This document shows positions 1 to 8,360 of a stretch of 64,000 bases of DNA, one piece after another. Source of the DNA: Streptomyces sp. GSL17-111 (GTDB lineage: Bacteria; Actinomycetota; Actinomycetes; Streptomycetales; Streptomycetaceae); contig NZ_JBAJNS010000001.1 of NCBI RefSeq assembly GCF_037911585.1, positions 2,970,001 to 3,034,000 on the forward strand. Reading direction: 5' to 3'. A model generated the notes under the pieces. That model saw only the letters and a program-made list of their open reading frames with translations. It was not told the origin of the DNA and did not search any database. Both the position numbers and the translations under genes were made by a program. Numbering within the stretch: the first letter of the stretch is position 1; each line of letters begins with the position of its first letter.

Positions 1-81
1 GTGCCGCAGCAGGATCTGGCCATTCCCCTCGGCCACATCCCCACCCGGCCGCGCAGCGGGATGGTCCTCGCCGTGGAGTGA
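1..81 (+). CDS. C-terminal end of an unidentified protein (partial)
   Basis: Frame 1 is open from the first base and reads 26 residues ending in LAVE before TGA at 79-81. Only the tail is inside the window, so the family cannot be named. The strong GC bias at third positions fits a real coding end. It lies about 50 bases upstream of the methyltransferase gene on the same strand and could share a transcript with it. Confidence 0.4.
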   Translation: MPQQDLAIPLGHIPTRPRSGMVLAVE

Positions 82-129
82 CCGCCGCACGTCATCGTTA
101 CCCTTGCGCGGGTGAGCAGGGAGAACACT

Positions 130-900
130 GTGGGTTTCGGACGCCCGGCGCAGGCCGAGGCGGCCGTCCGCGCCTGGCGGGCGGCGGCGGGCGACGCGGT
201 GCTGCTCGACGGCTTCCACGCGGTGAAGCACGCCCTGCGCTTCGGGGCCGACGTCCACGCCGTCCTGACGCGGGACGCCGCCGGGCTGCGGGAGCTGGCC
301 GCCGAGCTGGCGCCGGACGTCGCGGAGCGCCTGACGGCGGCGGCCGTCGAGGTGGACGGCGGGGTGCTGCGGACGCTCGTGCCGCGCCTGCACCCCACCG
401 GCGTCGCCGCGCTCGCCGCCCGCCGCGACCGCGCCGCCAACCTGGCCGCGCTCGGCGCCCGGCCCCGGCGGGCGCCCGTCGTCCTGCTGGAGGACCCGCG
501 CAACCTGGGGAACGTCGGCGCCGTCGTCCGGCTGGCGGCGGGGCTCGGGATCACCGGCGTCGCCACCACCGGGCCCACCGACCCGTGGCACCCGGCGGCC
601 GTGCGCGGCGGGGCGGGCCTGCACTACGCCACCGCCGTCGAGCGGGTGGCGGAGGGCGCCCTGCCGCCCGGTCCGCTGTACGTGCTGGACCCGTCGGGCA
701 CCGACCTGCGCGAGACCGTCCTCCCCGACGACGCCGTCCTCGCCTTCGGCACCGAACGGCACGGGGTCTCGGCGGAGTTGCGGGCGCGGGCCGATCACCT
801 GCTGGCCCTGCCCATGCGCCCGCAGGTCTCCAGCTACAACCTCGCCACCAGCACCGCCATGACCCTCTACCACTGGTGCGCCACCCGCCCACCCACCTGA
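130..900 (+). CDS. TrmH/SpoU-family RNA 2'-O-methyltransferase
   Basis: This is a SPOUT-fold methyltransferase predicted to transfer a methyl group from S-adenosylmethionine to a ribose 2'-OH of rRNA or tRNA in the cytoplasm. The N-terminal third is a substrate-binding region, followed by the SPOUT catalytic domain: a DPRNLGNVGAVVR motif near the middle, GTERHGVS, and the C-terminal knot motif LPM...SSYNLATSTAM. About 256 residues is normal for the family. I chose the GTG at 130 because CAGGGAG sits six bases upstream; an in-frame GTG at 112 has no such site and would add six residues. The thiostrepton-resistance rRNA methyltransferases belong to the same superfamily, but nothing here points to that substrate. 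The RNA target is unknown. Confidence 0.88.
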   Translation: MGFGRPAQAEAAVRAWRAAAGDAVLLDGFHAVKHALRFGADVHAVLTRDAAGLRELAAELAPDVAERLTAAAVEVDGGVLRTLVPRLHPTGVAALAARRDRAANLAALGARPRRAPVVLLEDPRNLGNVGAVVRLAAGLGITGVATTGPTDPWHPAAVRGGAGLHYATAVERVAEGALPPGPLYVLDPSGTDLRETVLPDDAVLAFGTERHGVSAELRARADHLLALPMRPQVSSYNLATSTAMTLYHWCATRPPT

Positions 901-967
901 CCCGACGCCGCGCGCGTACGGTGGAGATCTGCCATGCTTCTTCCCGACACGGAGCGGAGGCCACGAC

Positions 968-1543
968 GTGACGATGCCTGCCATGAGTGCACGCCCCGGC
1001 AATCTGCGCACCGTTGCCGAAGAGATCGAGCGGGCGACCGGTCTGCGTGTCGAGATTCTGGGAGGAAAGCTGGTGATGTCCCCGACCCCCCGGGGCAAGC
1101 ACGCGGGCGTGATCCGGCGGCTGCGGAGGCAGCTCGAACCCGTGTTGCCGACGGGGCTGGGCGCGTACGAGGTGTCGTCCATCGCGTTCCCCGATGACGC
1201 GGACGACTACTGCACTCCCGACCTCGTCCTGCTGCCCGAGGAGTGGGACCAAGACGACGACTGGCTCGCGGACCCCCGTGACGTGGAGCTCGCGGTCGAG
1301 GTGATCTCCACCTCCGAGCGCGCGAAGGACATCGCCGGAAAGGGCGCGTGGTATGCCGCGGCGGGTGTCGGGCTGCTGCTGAGCATCGATCCGCGACGCG
1401 GCCTGTGGGCGCTGTACAGCCGACCCAAGGGCGGTGAGTACCAAGGGGTGTTGCACGGCGAGTTCGGCGAGGATGTGCCCCTGCCGGAGCCGCTCGGTGT
1501 GGTGCTGGACACCGCCGCTCTGCCGCGCTACGGCACGCCCTGA
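968..1543 (+). CDS. Uma2 family protein (PD-(D/E)XK-type fold, DUF820)
   Basis: The protein has the Uma2 pattern: a TPDLVLL strand, an acidic ELAVEVIS strand and a KDIAGKGAWYAAAGV helix, which give the D, E and K of a restriction-endonuclease-like active site. Uma2 proteins are abundant in cyanobacteria and streptomycetes; their substrate and role are not established. The 191-residue length is typical. The GTG start at 968 follows GGAGCGGAGG at about 953-962. It is a stand-alone gene, convergent with paaN and separated from it by a strong hairpin. Active residues look intact, but calling it a nuclease is a fold-based inference. Confidence 0.85.
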   Translation: MTMPAMSARPGNLRTVAEEIERATGLRVEILGGKLVMSPTPRGKHAGVIRRLRRQLEPVLPTGLGAYEVSSIAFPDDADDYCTPDLVLLPEEWDQDDDWLADPRDVELAVEVISTSERAKDIAGKGAWYAAAGVGLLLSIDPRRGLWALYSRPKGGEYQGVLHGEFGEDVPLPEPLGVVLDTAALPRYGTP

Positions 1544-1561
1544 GGCTTCCGGTCGGACGCG

Positions 1562-1598
1562 GGCCCGCCCGCGCGGCGTGAGGGCGCGCGGGCGGGCC
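1562..1598. terminator. Bidirectional hairpin between Uma2 gene and paaN
   Basis: A perfect 14-bp inverted repeat (arms 1562-1575 and 1585-1598, 9-base loop), almost all G/C, lies between two convergent stop codons. It has no clear U-tract, as is common in streptomycetes. Confidence 0.7.
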
Positions 1599-1622
1599 GG
1601 GGCTGCGTGGGGGCGGCGGGGG

Positions 1623-3317
1623 TCAGGCCTGGCGGCGGACCTCGACCATGCGGAAGCGCGGGGCGACGAACGCCGCGTCGCACAGCGTCGCGTTCGCGGC
1701 GGGGTTGCCGCCGGAGCCGTGGAAGTCGGAGAACGCGGCGGTCTGGTTGACGTACACGCCGCCGGTGAGGTTGAGGGAGAGCTGGGCGCACTCCTCCAGG
1801 CAGGCGTCCTCGACCAGGCGCTCCGTCGCGGCGTCCGTCGTGTAGGCGCCGACGGTCATGGCGCCCTGCTCGCGGATCGTGCGGCGCAGCAGTGCGACGG
1901 CGGCATCGGTGGAGTCGACGGCGACGGCGAAGGACACCGGGCCGAAGCACTCGCTGAGGTAGGCGGCCTCCGCGTCCGGCTTCGCGCCGTCCAGCTTCAC
2001 GATGACGGGGGTGCGCACCGTCGCGTCGGGGAAGTCGGGGTGCTCGACCGTGCGGGAGGCGAGCGCCACCTCGCCGAGCGACGCGGCGGCGTCCAGCCGC
2101 TGGGCGACGCCCGGGTTGACGATCGCGCCGAGCAGGGCCGTGGCGCGGGCGTCGTCGCCGAGCAGCTTGTCGACCGCGCCCGCGAGGTCGGCGACGACCT
2201 CCTCGTAGGTCTTGGGTCCGGCGTCCGTCTCGATGCCCTGGCGGGGGATGAGCAGGTTCTGCGGGGTGGTGCACATCTGGCCGCTGTAGAGGGACAGCGA
2301 GAAGGCGACGTTGGCGAGCATGCCGCGGTAGTCGTCGGTGGAGTGGAAGAGGATCGTGTTGACGCCCGCCTTCTCGGTGAAGACCTGCGCCTGCCGGGCG
2401 TTGGCCTCCAGCCAGTCGCCGAAGGCGGTGGAGCCGGTGTAGTCGACGATGCGGACCTCGGGCCGCACCGCGAGCGTCTTCGCGATGCCCTCGCCGTCCC
2501 GCTCGGCGGCGAGCGCGACGAGGTTCGGGTCGAAGCCGGCCTCGGCGAGGGTCTCCCGGGCGATGCGCACGGTCAGCGCGAGCGGGAGGACGGCGCGCGG
2601 GTGCGGTTTGACGAGGACGGCGTTACCGGTGGCCAGGGAGGCGAAGACGCCGGGGTAGCCGTTCCAGGTGGGGAAGGTGTTGCAGCCGATGACGAGCGCC
2701 ACGCCGCGCGGCACGGCGGTGAACTCCTTGGTCAGCTCCAGCGGGTCGCGCTTGCCCTGCGGCTTGCTCCACCGGACGGCGGTGGCCGGGGTGCGGGTCT
2801 GCTCGGCGTAGGCGTAGGCCACCGCCTCCAGGCCCCGGTCCTGCGCGTGCGGGCCGCCGGCCTGCATCGCCATCATGTAGGCCTGCCCGCTGGTGTGCAT
2901 GACGGCCTGGGCGAACTCGTGCGTGCGCGCGTTGATGCGGGTCAGGATCTCCAGGCAGACGGCGGCCCTGGCCTCCGGTCCGGCGTCCCGCCAGGCGGGC
3001 ATCGCGTCCCGCATCGCGGGCAGCAGCACGTCGACGTCCGGGTTCGGGTACTCGATGCCGAGGGGGAAGCCGTAGGGGGAGGTCTCGCCGCCCGTCCAGC
3101 CCCGGGTGCCGGGCTGGTCCAGCTCGAAGCGCGCGTCGCGCAGCGCGTCGAAGGCGGCCTGGCCCTCGGCGGGGCCGAGTGAGCCGTTCTCGCCGTAGGC
3201 CTTCGGATGTTCGGGGAACGGTGACCAGTACGCCCGGGTGCGGAGGGTCTCCAGAGCCTGGTCGAGTGTGGGACGGTGCTGGTCGATCAGCTGCCTGGCG
3301 GTGAGCGCGGTGGTCAT
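1623..3317 (-). CDS. paaN: Phenylacetic acid degradation protein PaaN (aldehyde dehydrogenase family)
   Basis: This is a 564-residue member of the PaaN branch of the aldehyde dehydrogenase superfamily, associated with phenylacetate catabolism, where a ring-opened CoA aldehyde must be oxidised. It has an NAD(P)-binding Rossmann core (GCNTFPTWNGYPGVF, NAVLVKPHP), a glutamate in FTEKAGVN and the nucleophile Cys349 in SGQMCTTPQN. Unlike PaaZ it has no fused MaoC hydratase domain. It is transcribed divergently from a 3-hydroxyacyl-CoA dehydrogenase gene, with a PaaR-type palindrome between the two starts, which supports the pathway assignment. The ATG at 3317 has GAGGAG about 11 bases upstream. 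The exact substrate is an inference from the family. Confidence 0.92.
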   Translation of the reverse strand: MTTALTARQLIDQHRPTLDQALETLRTRAYWSPFPEHPKAYGENGSLGPAEGQAAFDALRDARFELDQPGTRGWTGGETSPYGFPLGIEYPNPDVDVLLPAMRDAMPAWRDAGPEARAAVCLEILTRINARTHEFAQAVMHTSGQAYMMAMQAGGPHAQDRGLEAVAYAYAEQTRTPATAVRWSKPQGKRDPLELTKEFTAVPRGVALVIGCNTFPTWNGYPGVFASLATGNAVLVKPHPRAVLPLALTVRIARETLAEAGFDPNLVALAAERDGEGIAKTLAVRPEVRIVDYTGSTAFGDWLEANARQAQVFTEKAGVNTILFHSTDDYRGMLANVAFSLSLYSGQMCTTPQNLLIPRQGIETDAGPKTYEEVVADLAGAVDKLLGDDARATALLGAIVNPGVAQRLDAAASLGEVALASRTVEHPDFPDATVRTPVIVKLDGAKPDAEAAYLSECFGPVSFAVAVDSTDAAVALLRRTIREQGAMTVGAYTTDAATERLVEDACLEECAQLSLNLTGGVYVNQTAAFSDFHGSGGNPAANATLCDAAFVAPRFRMVEVRRQA

Positions 3318-3367
3318 CGAAGACCAACTCCTCGTCGAGCTGGGCGCGGGCTTGCGGACACCGTTAG

Positions 3368-3389
3368 AGTAACCGAACGATCGGTCGGG
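3368..3389. promoter_or_regulatory. PaaR-type operator in the paaN / hydroxyacyl-CoA dehydrogenase divergent region
   Basis: The core ACCGAACGATCGGT (3372-3385) is an inverted repeat (ACCGA-N4-TCGGT). It fits the core ACCGNNCGNNCGGT that I recall for the TetR regulator PaaR of Corynebacterium glutamicum. It lies 14 bases upstream of the plus-strand ATG and about 50 bases upstream of paaN, where a repressor could control both. A TetR gene follows the plus-strand gene directly. Confidence 0.75.
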
Positions 3390-3403
3390 ACAAGGGGGCT
3401 GAA

Positions 3404-4996
3404 ATGGCCAGCGTGGAGAACGCGCCGGACGCGGGGACCGTGGCGGTCGTCGGGACGGGAACGATGGGCCAGGGCATCGCCCAGGTCGCGCTCGTCGCCG
3501 GGCACCGGGTGCGGCTGCACGACGTGGCCCCCGGCCGCGCCGAGCAGGCCGCCGAGGCCGTCACCGCCCGGCTGGACCGGCTGGTGGCCAAGGGCCGCAT
3601 GACGGCGGCCGAGCGCGACGCGGCGGCGGGCCGGCTGCACGCCGCCGAGGAGCTGGGCGACCTGGCCGACGCCGCGCTCGTCGTGGAGGCCGTCCTGGAG
3701 GACCTGGGTGCCAAGCAGCTGCTCTTCGAGGCGCTGGAGTCCGTCGTCGCCGACACCTGCCTGCTCGCGACGAACACCTCCTCGCTGTCCGTGACGGCCA
3801 TCGCGGGCGCGCTGCGGCGCCCCGGCCGGTTCGTGGGGCTGCACTTCTTCAACCCCGCGCCGCTGCTGCCGCTGGTGGAGGTCGTCAGCGGCCACGCCAC
3901 CGACGAGGCGACCGCCGTCCGCGCCGTCGAGCTGGCCGCCGCCTGGGGCAAGACCCCGGTGCGCTGCACCGACACCCCCGGCTTCATCGTCAACCGGGTG
4001 GCCCGGCCCTTCTACGCCGAGGCGTTCCGGCTGCTGGAGGAGCGCGCCGCCGACGCCGCCACCCTCGACGCCGTGCTGCGCGAGAGCGGCGGGTTCCGCA
4101 TGGGGCCGTTCGAGCTGACCGACCTCATCGGGCAGGACGTCAACGAGGCCGTCACCCGCAGCGTCTGGGAGGCGTTCTTCCACGACCCCAAGTTCACGCC
4201 CTCGCTCGCGCAGCGGCGGCTGGTGGAGGCCGGGCGGCTCGGCCGCAAGTCCGGTCACGGCTGGTTCCCGCACGGCGAGGCGGCGCAGGACGCGGCGGGG
4301 GCGGCGGGCGGTACGGCGGGGGCCGCCGACCGGCCCGCCCCGCACACCGCCCCCCGGCACCCGGCGCCCCGCCAGGTCACCGTGCACGGCTCCCTCGGCC
4401 CCGCCGCCGTCCTGCCGGAGCTGCTGGCCGACGCGGGCATCGGCGTCGTCCCGGCGGACGCCGTCCGGACCGCCGTCGTCCCGTCCGCCCCGGTCGATGA
4501 CGAGGAGGGGCGCGGCCACCTCGCCTTCCCCGGCGGCGCCCGGCTGCGCCTGGCCGACGGCCGCGCGCCCGCCCCCGGCGAGATCCACTTCGACCTCGCC
4601 CTCGACTACCGCACCGCCACCCGCATCGCCCTGGGCTGCGCCGACGACGTCCCCGAGGCCGACCGGGCGGCGGCGGCCGGGCTCTTCCAGGCCCTCGGCA
4701 AGCAGGTCAGCGTCATCGAGCCGGTGCCCGGCCTCGTCGTCGCCCGCACGGTGGCGATGCTGGCCGACTTCGCGGCCGACGCCGTCGCCCGGGGTGTGGC
4801 CGGGGAGGCGGACGTCGACACGGCGATGCGGCTCGGCGTGAACTACCCTCGCGGCCCCCTGGAGTGGTGCGACGCCCTCGGCGCGGGCTGGGCCGCGTCC
4901 GTCCTGCGCGGCCTCCACGCCGCCCACCCCACCGGCCGCTACGCCCCCTCCCAGGGGCTGCTGCGCCGCTCCGGACCGGCGGGGGGACAATCGTGA
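3404..4996 (+). CDS. 3-hydroxyacyl-CoA dehydrogenase (PaaH/FadB-type)
   Basis: This enzyme oxidises 3-hydroxyacyl-CoA to 3-ketoacyl-CoA with NAD+. The N-terminal Rossmann domain carries VVGTGTMGQGIAQVAL (about residues 10-25), and the TNTSSLSV and GLHFFNPAPLLPLVEV motifs mark the 3HCDH_N domain. A first C-terminal domain spans about residues 188-285 (TDTPGFIVNRVARPF). After a Pro/Ala-rich linker, a second 3HCDH C-terminal domain lies at about 410-510, giving 530 residues, the double form also seen in PaaH/PaaC-like enzymes. The ATG follows AAGGGGG at a 6-7 base spacing. Divergence from paaN across a shared PaaR-type operator favours phenylacetate degradation, though general beta-oxidation is possible. 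Its stop overlaps the start of the TetR gene. Confidence 0.92.
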   Translation: MASVENAPDAGTVAVVGTGTMGQGIAQVALVAGHRVRLHDVAPGRAEQAAEAVTARLDRLVAKGRMTAAERDAAAGRLHAAEELGDLADAALVVEAVLEDLGAKQLLFEALESVVADTCLLATNTSSLSVTAIAGALRRPGRFVGLHFFNPAPLLPLVEVVSGHATDEATAVRAVELAAAWGKTPVRCTDTPGFIVNRVARPFYAEAFRLLEERAADAATLDAVLRESGGFRMGPFELTDLIGQDVNEAVTRSVWEAFFHDPKFTPSLAQRRLVEAGRLGRKSGHGWFPHGEAAQDAAGAAGGTAGAADRPAPHTAPRHPAPRQVTVHGSLGPAAVLPELLADAGIGVVPADAVRTAVVPSAPVDDEEGRGHLAFPGGARLRLADGRAPAPGEIHFDLALDYRTATRIALGCADDVPEADRAAAAGLFQALGKQVSVIEPVPGLVVARTVAMLADFAADAVARGVAGEADVDTAMRLGVNYPRGPLEWCDALGAGWAASVLRGLHAAHPTGRYAPSQGLLRRSGPAGGQS

Positions 4997-5577
4997 CCAT
5001 GGCCCGCCGTGACACGTACACCCCCGACACCCTGCTGGCCGTCGCGGTGCGCGTGTTCAACGAGCGCGGTTACGACGGCACGAGCATGGAGCACCTCTCG
5101 AAGGCCGCGGGCATCTCGAAGTCGTCCATCTACCACCACGTGCGCGGCAAGGAGGAGCTGCTGCGGCGCGCCGTCGCCCGCGCGCTCGACGGGCTGTTCG
5201 GCATCCTCGCCGAGCCCGGCGCGACGGACGGCCGGGCCGTCGAGCGGCTGGAGTACGTCACGCGGCGGACGGCCGAGGTGCTGATGGCCGAGCTGCCCTA
5301 CGTCACGCTGCTGCTGCGGGTGCACGGCAACACCGACACCGAGCGGTGGGCGCTCGCGCGGCGCCGGGAGTTCGACCAGCAGGTCGCGGAGCTGCTGAAG
5401 CAGGCGGCGGCCGAGGGCGACCTGCGGACCGACATCGACGTGCGGCTGGCGACGCGGCTGCTGTTCGGGATGATCAACTCGATCGTGGAGTGGTACCGGC
5501 CCGAGCGCGGCTCCGCCGCCCCCGAGGTGTCCGCCGCCGTCGTCCGGATGGCCTTCGCCGGCCTCCGCGTCACCTGA
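4993..5577 (+). CDS. TetR/AcrR-family regulator, probable PaaR-type repressor
   Basis: The N-terminal 50 residues form a TetR helix-turn-helix (GTSMEHLSKAAGISKSSIYHHVRGKEELL). The C-terminal ligand domain has the usual length (194 residues in all). The GTG at 4993 overlaps the upstream TGA (GTGA), and GGGGGA lies five bases before it, so translation is probably coupled to the dehydrogenase; an ATG at 4999 is the alternative start. Its place in a phenylacetate block with a PaaR-like palindrome upstream makes it the likely regulator of paaN and the dehydrogenase, with phenylacetyl-CoA the expected inducer by analogy. That role is inferred from context, not from a diagnostic motif. Confidence 0.85.
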   Translation: MTMARRDTYTPDTLLAVAVRVFNERGYDGTSMEHLSKAAGISKSSIYHHVRGKEELLRRAVARALDGLFGILAEPGATDGRAVERLEYVTRRTAEVLMAELPYVTLLLRVHGNTDTERWALARRREFDQQVAELLKQAAAEGDLRTDIDVRLATRLLFGMINSIVEWYRPERGSAAPEVSAAVVRMAFAGLRVT

Positions 5578-5595
5578 GTCACCTGAGTCGCCTGA
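5569..5595 (+). repeat. 9-bp unit repeated three times across the TetR stop codon
   Basis: GTCACCTGA occurs at 5569-5577 and 5578-5586, followed by GTCGCCTGA at 5587-5595. The first copy contains the stop codon. Because the unit is a multiple of three, the next two TGA triplets stay in frame. Confidence 0.85.
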
Positions 5596-5709
5596 CGAGC
5601 TGACCGACCTTTCCGACCTGCCCGAGCCGCCCGAACCGCCCGGTGTCCGGCCGTCGTCCGCCGGTGCCGGGCGGTGTTCGGTACGGGTGACGCGGGGCTG
5701 CGCGAACCC

Positions 5710-5739
5710 TTGACACCGTAATTGGTCTGGACCAAATTC
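5710..5739 (+). promoter_or_regulatory. Chitinase promoter with embedded DasR (dre) operator
   Basis: A consensus -35 TTGACA (5710-5715) is followed, at a 17-18 base spacing, by an AT-rich element CAAATT that can act as -10. The spacer contains the palindrome ATTGGTCTGGACCAAAT (5721-5737). It matches the dre operator of the GntR-family chitin/GlcNAc regulator DasR and the TGGTC(T/C)AGACC repeats known from Streptomyces chitinase promoters. DasR binding there would block RNA polymerase until glucosamine-6-phosphate accumulates. Confidence 0.85.
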
Positions 5740-5776
5740 CGCTCTCGGCACCCGTTTCCCGAGCCCGGAGGCAGTC

Positions 5777-7630
5777 GTGAGCCGCTTCAGACGTTCCAGG
5801 GGCACCGCGCGCCCGCCCGCCCGTCCCCGCCGCCGGCTGCGGGCCACGCTGCTCGCCGTCGCGCTGGCCTGCGGCGGTCTCACCGCCACCGCGCAGAGCT
5901 CCCAGGCCGCCGAGGCCGAGCTCCTGCGCAACGGCGGGTTCGAGTCCGGCCTGGACGGCTGGCGCTGCCCGGCGGGCAGCGCCGCGCCCGTCTCCACGCC
6001 CGTGCACGGCGGCACCGCCGCGCTGAAGGCGACGCCCGGCGGCGGCCACCACGCCGAGTGCGCGCAGACCGTCTCCGTGCGGCCGGACTCCGCGTACACG
6101 CTGAGCGGCTGGTTCCAGGGCTCCTACGTCTACCTGGGCGCCCGGGGCACCGGCACGACCGACGTCTCCACCTGGACGCCCTCCGCGAGCGACTGGACCC
6201 GGCTGTCGACGACCTTCACCACCGGCCCCGACACCACCTCGGTCACCGTCTACACCCACGGCTGGTACGGCACCCCCGCCTACCACGCCGACGACCTCTC
6301 CCTCACCGGCCCCGGCGGCGACCCGGGCGACCAGCAGCCGCCCGCCGTCCCCGAGGGCTTGGCCGCCGGGTCGGTCACCTCCTCCAGCGTGACGCTCACC
6401 TGGGACGCCGTGCCGGGCGCGACCGGCTACCGGCTCTACCGCAACGGCGAGTCCGCGCGCACGACCACCGGCACCTCGGCCACCGTCACCGGCCTCACCC
6501 CGGAGACCGCCCACACCTTCGAGGTCGCGGCCACCAACGCGTACGGCGAGTCCGCCCGCTCGGCGGCCGTCACCGTCACCACCGGCAGCGGCGGCGGGGG
6601 CGGCGGCGGGGAGCTGCCCGAGCACGCCCTCGTCGGCTACCTGCACGCCAGCTTCGCCAACGGCTCCGGCTACACCCGCATGGCGGACGTGCCCGACTCC
6701 TGGGACGTCATCAACCTCGCCTTCGGTGAGCCCACGACGCCGACCTCGGGCGACATCCGGTTCGACCTGTGCCCGCGCAGCGAGTGCCCGGAGGTCGAGA
6801 CCGAGGAGGAGTTCGCGGCGGCGATCAAGGCAAAGCAGGCCGCCGGGAAGAAGGTGCTCATCTCCATCGGCGGCGCCAACGGCCAGGTCCGGCTGGAGAC
6901 GCCCGCCGCCCGCGACGCGTTCGTCTCCTCCGTCGGCTCCATCATCGACCGGTACGGGCTCGACGGGCTCGACATCGACTTCGAGGGCCACTCCCTGGCC
7001 CTGGACGCCGGCGACACCGACTTCCGCAACCCGACCAGCCCCGTCATCGTCCACCTGATCTCGGCACTGGAGACCCTGACGGCCGAGTACGGCGAGGACT
7101 TCGTCCTCACCATGGCGCCCGAGACGTTCTTCGTGCAGCTCGGCTACCAGTTCTACGGCTCGGGCCAGTGGGGCGGGCAGGACCCGCGCGCGGGCGCCTA
7201 CCTGCCGGTGATCCACGCGCTGCGGGACGACCTCACGCTGCTGCACGTCCAGAACTACAACTCCGGTCCGATCATGGGCCTGGACGACCGGCACCACACC
7301 ATGGGCTCGGCCGACTTCCCCATCGCCATGACCGACATGCTGCTGACGGGCTTCCCCGTCGCCGGTGACCAGGACGCCTTCTTCGCTCCGCTGCGCCCCG
7401 ACCAGGTGGCCGTCGGTCTGCCCGCCTCGTCGCACGCGGGCAACGGCCACATCGGGCCCGCCGAGGTGACCCGGACGCTCGACTGCCTCACCCGGGGCAC
7501 CGACTGCGGCTCCTACCAGCCGCACGGCACGTGGCCCGGTATGCGGGGGCTGATGACCTGGTCGATCAACTGGGACGAGTTCAACGGCCGCGACTTCTCC
7601 CGCACCTTCGACACCTACTACGGCAACTGA
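5777..7630 (+). CDS. Secreted family 18 chitinase (carbohydrate-binding + FnIII + GH18)
   Basis: This extracellular endochitinase hydrolyses beta-1,4-N-acetylglucosamine chains. Residues 1-45 are a signal peptide with an Arg-rich n-region and cleavage near AQSSQAA. A carbohydrate-binding module starting ELLRNGGFESGLDGW spans about 46-178, a fibronectin III domain about 190-275, and a poly-Gly linker leads into the GH18 barrel (about 285-617). The catalytic motif D396-G-L-D-I-D-F-E403 is complete, with Glu403 the proton donor. The GTG start has GGAGG six bases upstream. A DasR-type operator in the promoter and a strong hairpin downstream indicate a single-gene unit controlled by chitin-derived sugars. 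Confidence 0.95.
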   Translation: MSRFRRSRGTARPPARPRRRLRATLLAVALACGGLTATAQSSQAAEAELLRNGGFESGLDGWRCPAGSAAPVSTPVHGGTAALKATPGGGHHAECAQTVSVRPDSAYTLSGWFQGSYVYLGARGTGTTDVSTWTPSASDWTRLSTTFTTGPDTTSVTVYTHGWYGTPAYHADDLSLTGPGGDPGDQQPPAVPEGLAAGSVTSSSVTLTWDAVPGATGYRLYRNGESARTTTGTSATVTGLTPETAHTFEVAATNAYGESARSAAVTVTTGSGGGGGGGELPEHALVGYLHASFANGSGYTRMADVPDSWDVINLAFGEPTTPTSGDIRFDLCPRSECPEVETEEEFAAAIKAKQAAGKKVLISIGGANGQVRLETPAARDAFVSSVGSIIDRYGLDGLDIDFEGHSLALDAGDTDFRNPTSPVIVHLISALETLTAEYGEDFVLTMAPETFFVQLGYQFYGSGQWGGQDPRAGAYLPVIHALRDDLTLLHVQNYNSGPIMGLDDRHHTMGSADFPIAMTDMLLTGFPVAGDQDAFFAPLRPDQVAVGLPASSHAGNGHIGPAEVTRTLDCLTRGTDCGSYQPHGTWPGMRGLMTWSINWDEFNGRDFSRTFDTYYGN

Positions 7631-7693
7631 CCGCTTCCCGGCGGAAAGCGAGCGGGCACCGCGCCCGCACGTGCGAGAATGCGCCTCAGCCAG

Positions 7694-7739
7694 GAAGCCT
7701 CCCCGGCACGGACGCCCGCGTCCGTGCCGGGGAGGCTTC
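7694..7739. terminator. Strong hairpin after the chitinase gene
   Basis: A perfect 21-bp inverted repeat (arms 7694-7714 and 7719-7739) with a 4-base loop CCCG, followed by TTCGCGTTCC. This is by far the longest perfect stem noted in the window. Confidence 0.85.
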
Positions 7740-7820
7740 TTCGCGTTCCGCCTCCTGCTCCGCGCGGGCTTCCCCCGGCACGGGACGTCCGCCGATCGCC
7801 CGCCTCCCGGAAGGGGCCCC

Positions 7821-8330
7821 GTGTCCGAGACGTCCGTCCGCCTCGCCGACAGCACCGACCGTCCCACAGTGGAGCGACTGTGGCTGCTGTTCCGCCACGA
7901 CCTGTCGGAGTTCGACGGTCACCTGCCCCGCGCCGACGGGACCTTCGACGACCACCGGCTCCGGTTGGCCTTCACCGCACCCGGCTGGGCGCCCTACCTC
8001 CTGACGAGCGCCGCCCGCCCCGCCGGCTTCGCGTTCGTCCGGGGCCTCGACGCGCCGACGCGCGTGCTGAACAGCTTCTTCGTGGTGCGCGGCGCGCGCC
8101 GGACGGGGATCGGGCTGCACGCCGTACGGGAGATCGTGGCCCGGCACCCCGGCCCGTGGGACATCGCGTTCCAGGACGCCAACCGGGCCGCGGCACGCTT
8201 CTGGCGCCGCGTCGCCACGGAGCTCACCGGTGACGCGTGGACGGAGGAGCGCAGGCCGGTGCCGGGGCGGCCACAGCTGCCGCCGGACGTCTGGATCTCG
8301 TTCAGCGCCCCGGCCACGCCCCGCGCCTGA
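7821..8330 (+). CDS. GNAT-family N-acetyltransferase
   Basis: A 169-residue protein with the GNAT layout. SVRLADSTDRPTVERLW is the first strand-helix pair. The acetyl-CoA binding segment is FFVVRGARRTGIGLHAVREIVARH, a relaxed form of the R/Q-x-x-G-x-G/A motif. A WDIAFQDANRAAARFWRRVA strand-helix ends the domain. It should acetylate a small molecule or protein amine; the substrate cannot be told. The GTG at 7821 follows GGAAGGGG at a suitable spacing; the frame is open further upstream, but that stretch contains the chitinase terminator. It converges with the bkdR gene. Confidence 0.82.
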   Translation: MSETSVRLADSTDRPTVERLWLLFRHDLSEFDGHLPRADGTFDDHRLRLAFTAPGWAPYLLTSAARPAGFAFVRGLDAPTRVLNSFFVVRGARRTGIGLHAVREIVARHPGPWDIAFQDANRAAARFWRRVATELTGDAWTEERRPVPGRPQLPPDVWISFSAPATPRA

Positions 8331-8360
8331 GGGCCGGGCCGGAACGCCTCCGCCCGGCGC

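Noticed and set aside
78..971. 297-residue Arg/Gly-rich frame overlapping the SPOUT methyltransferase
   Set aside because: Out-of-frame shadow without any domain.
968..1543. Calling the Uma2 protein a restriction or defence nuclease
   Set aside because: It stands alone with no methylase or defence partner; only the fold supports nuclease activity.
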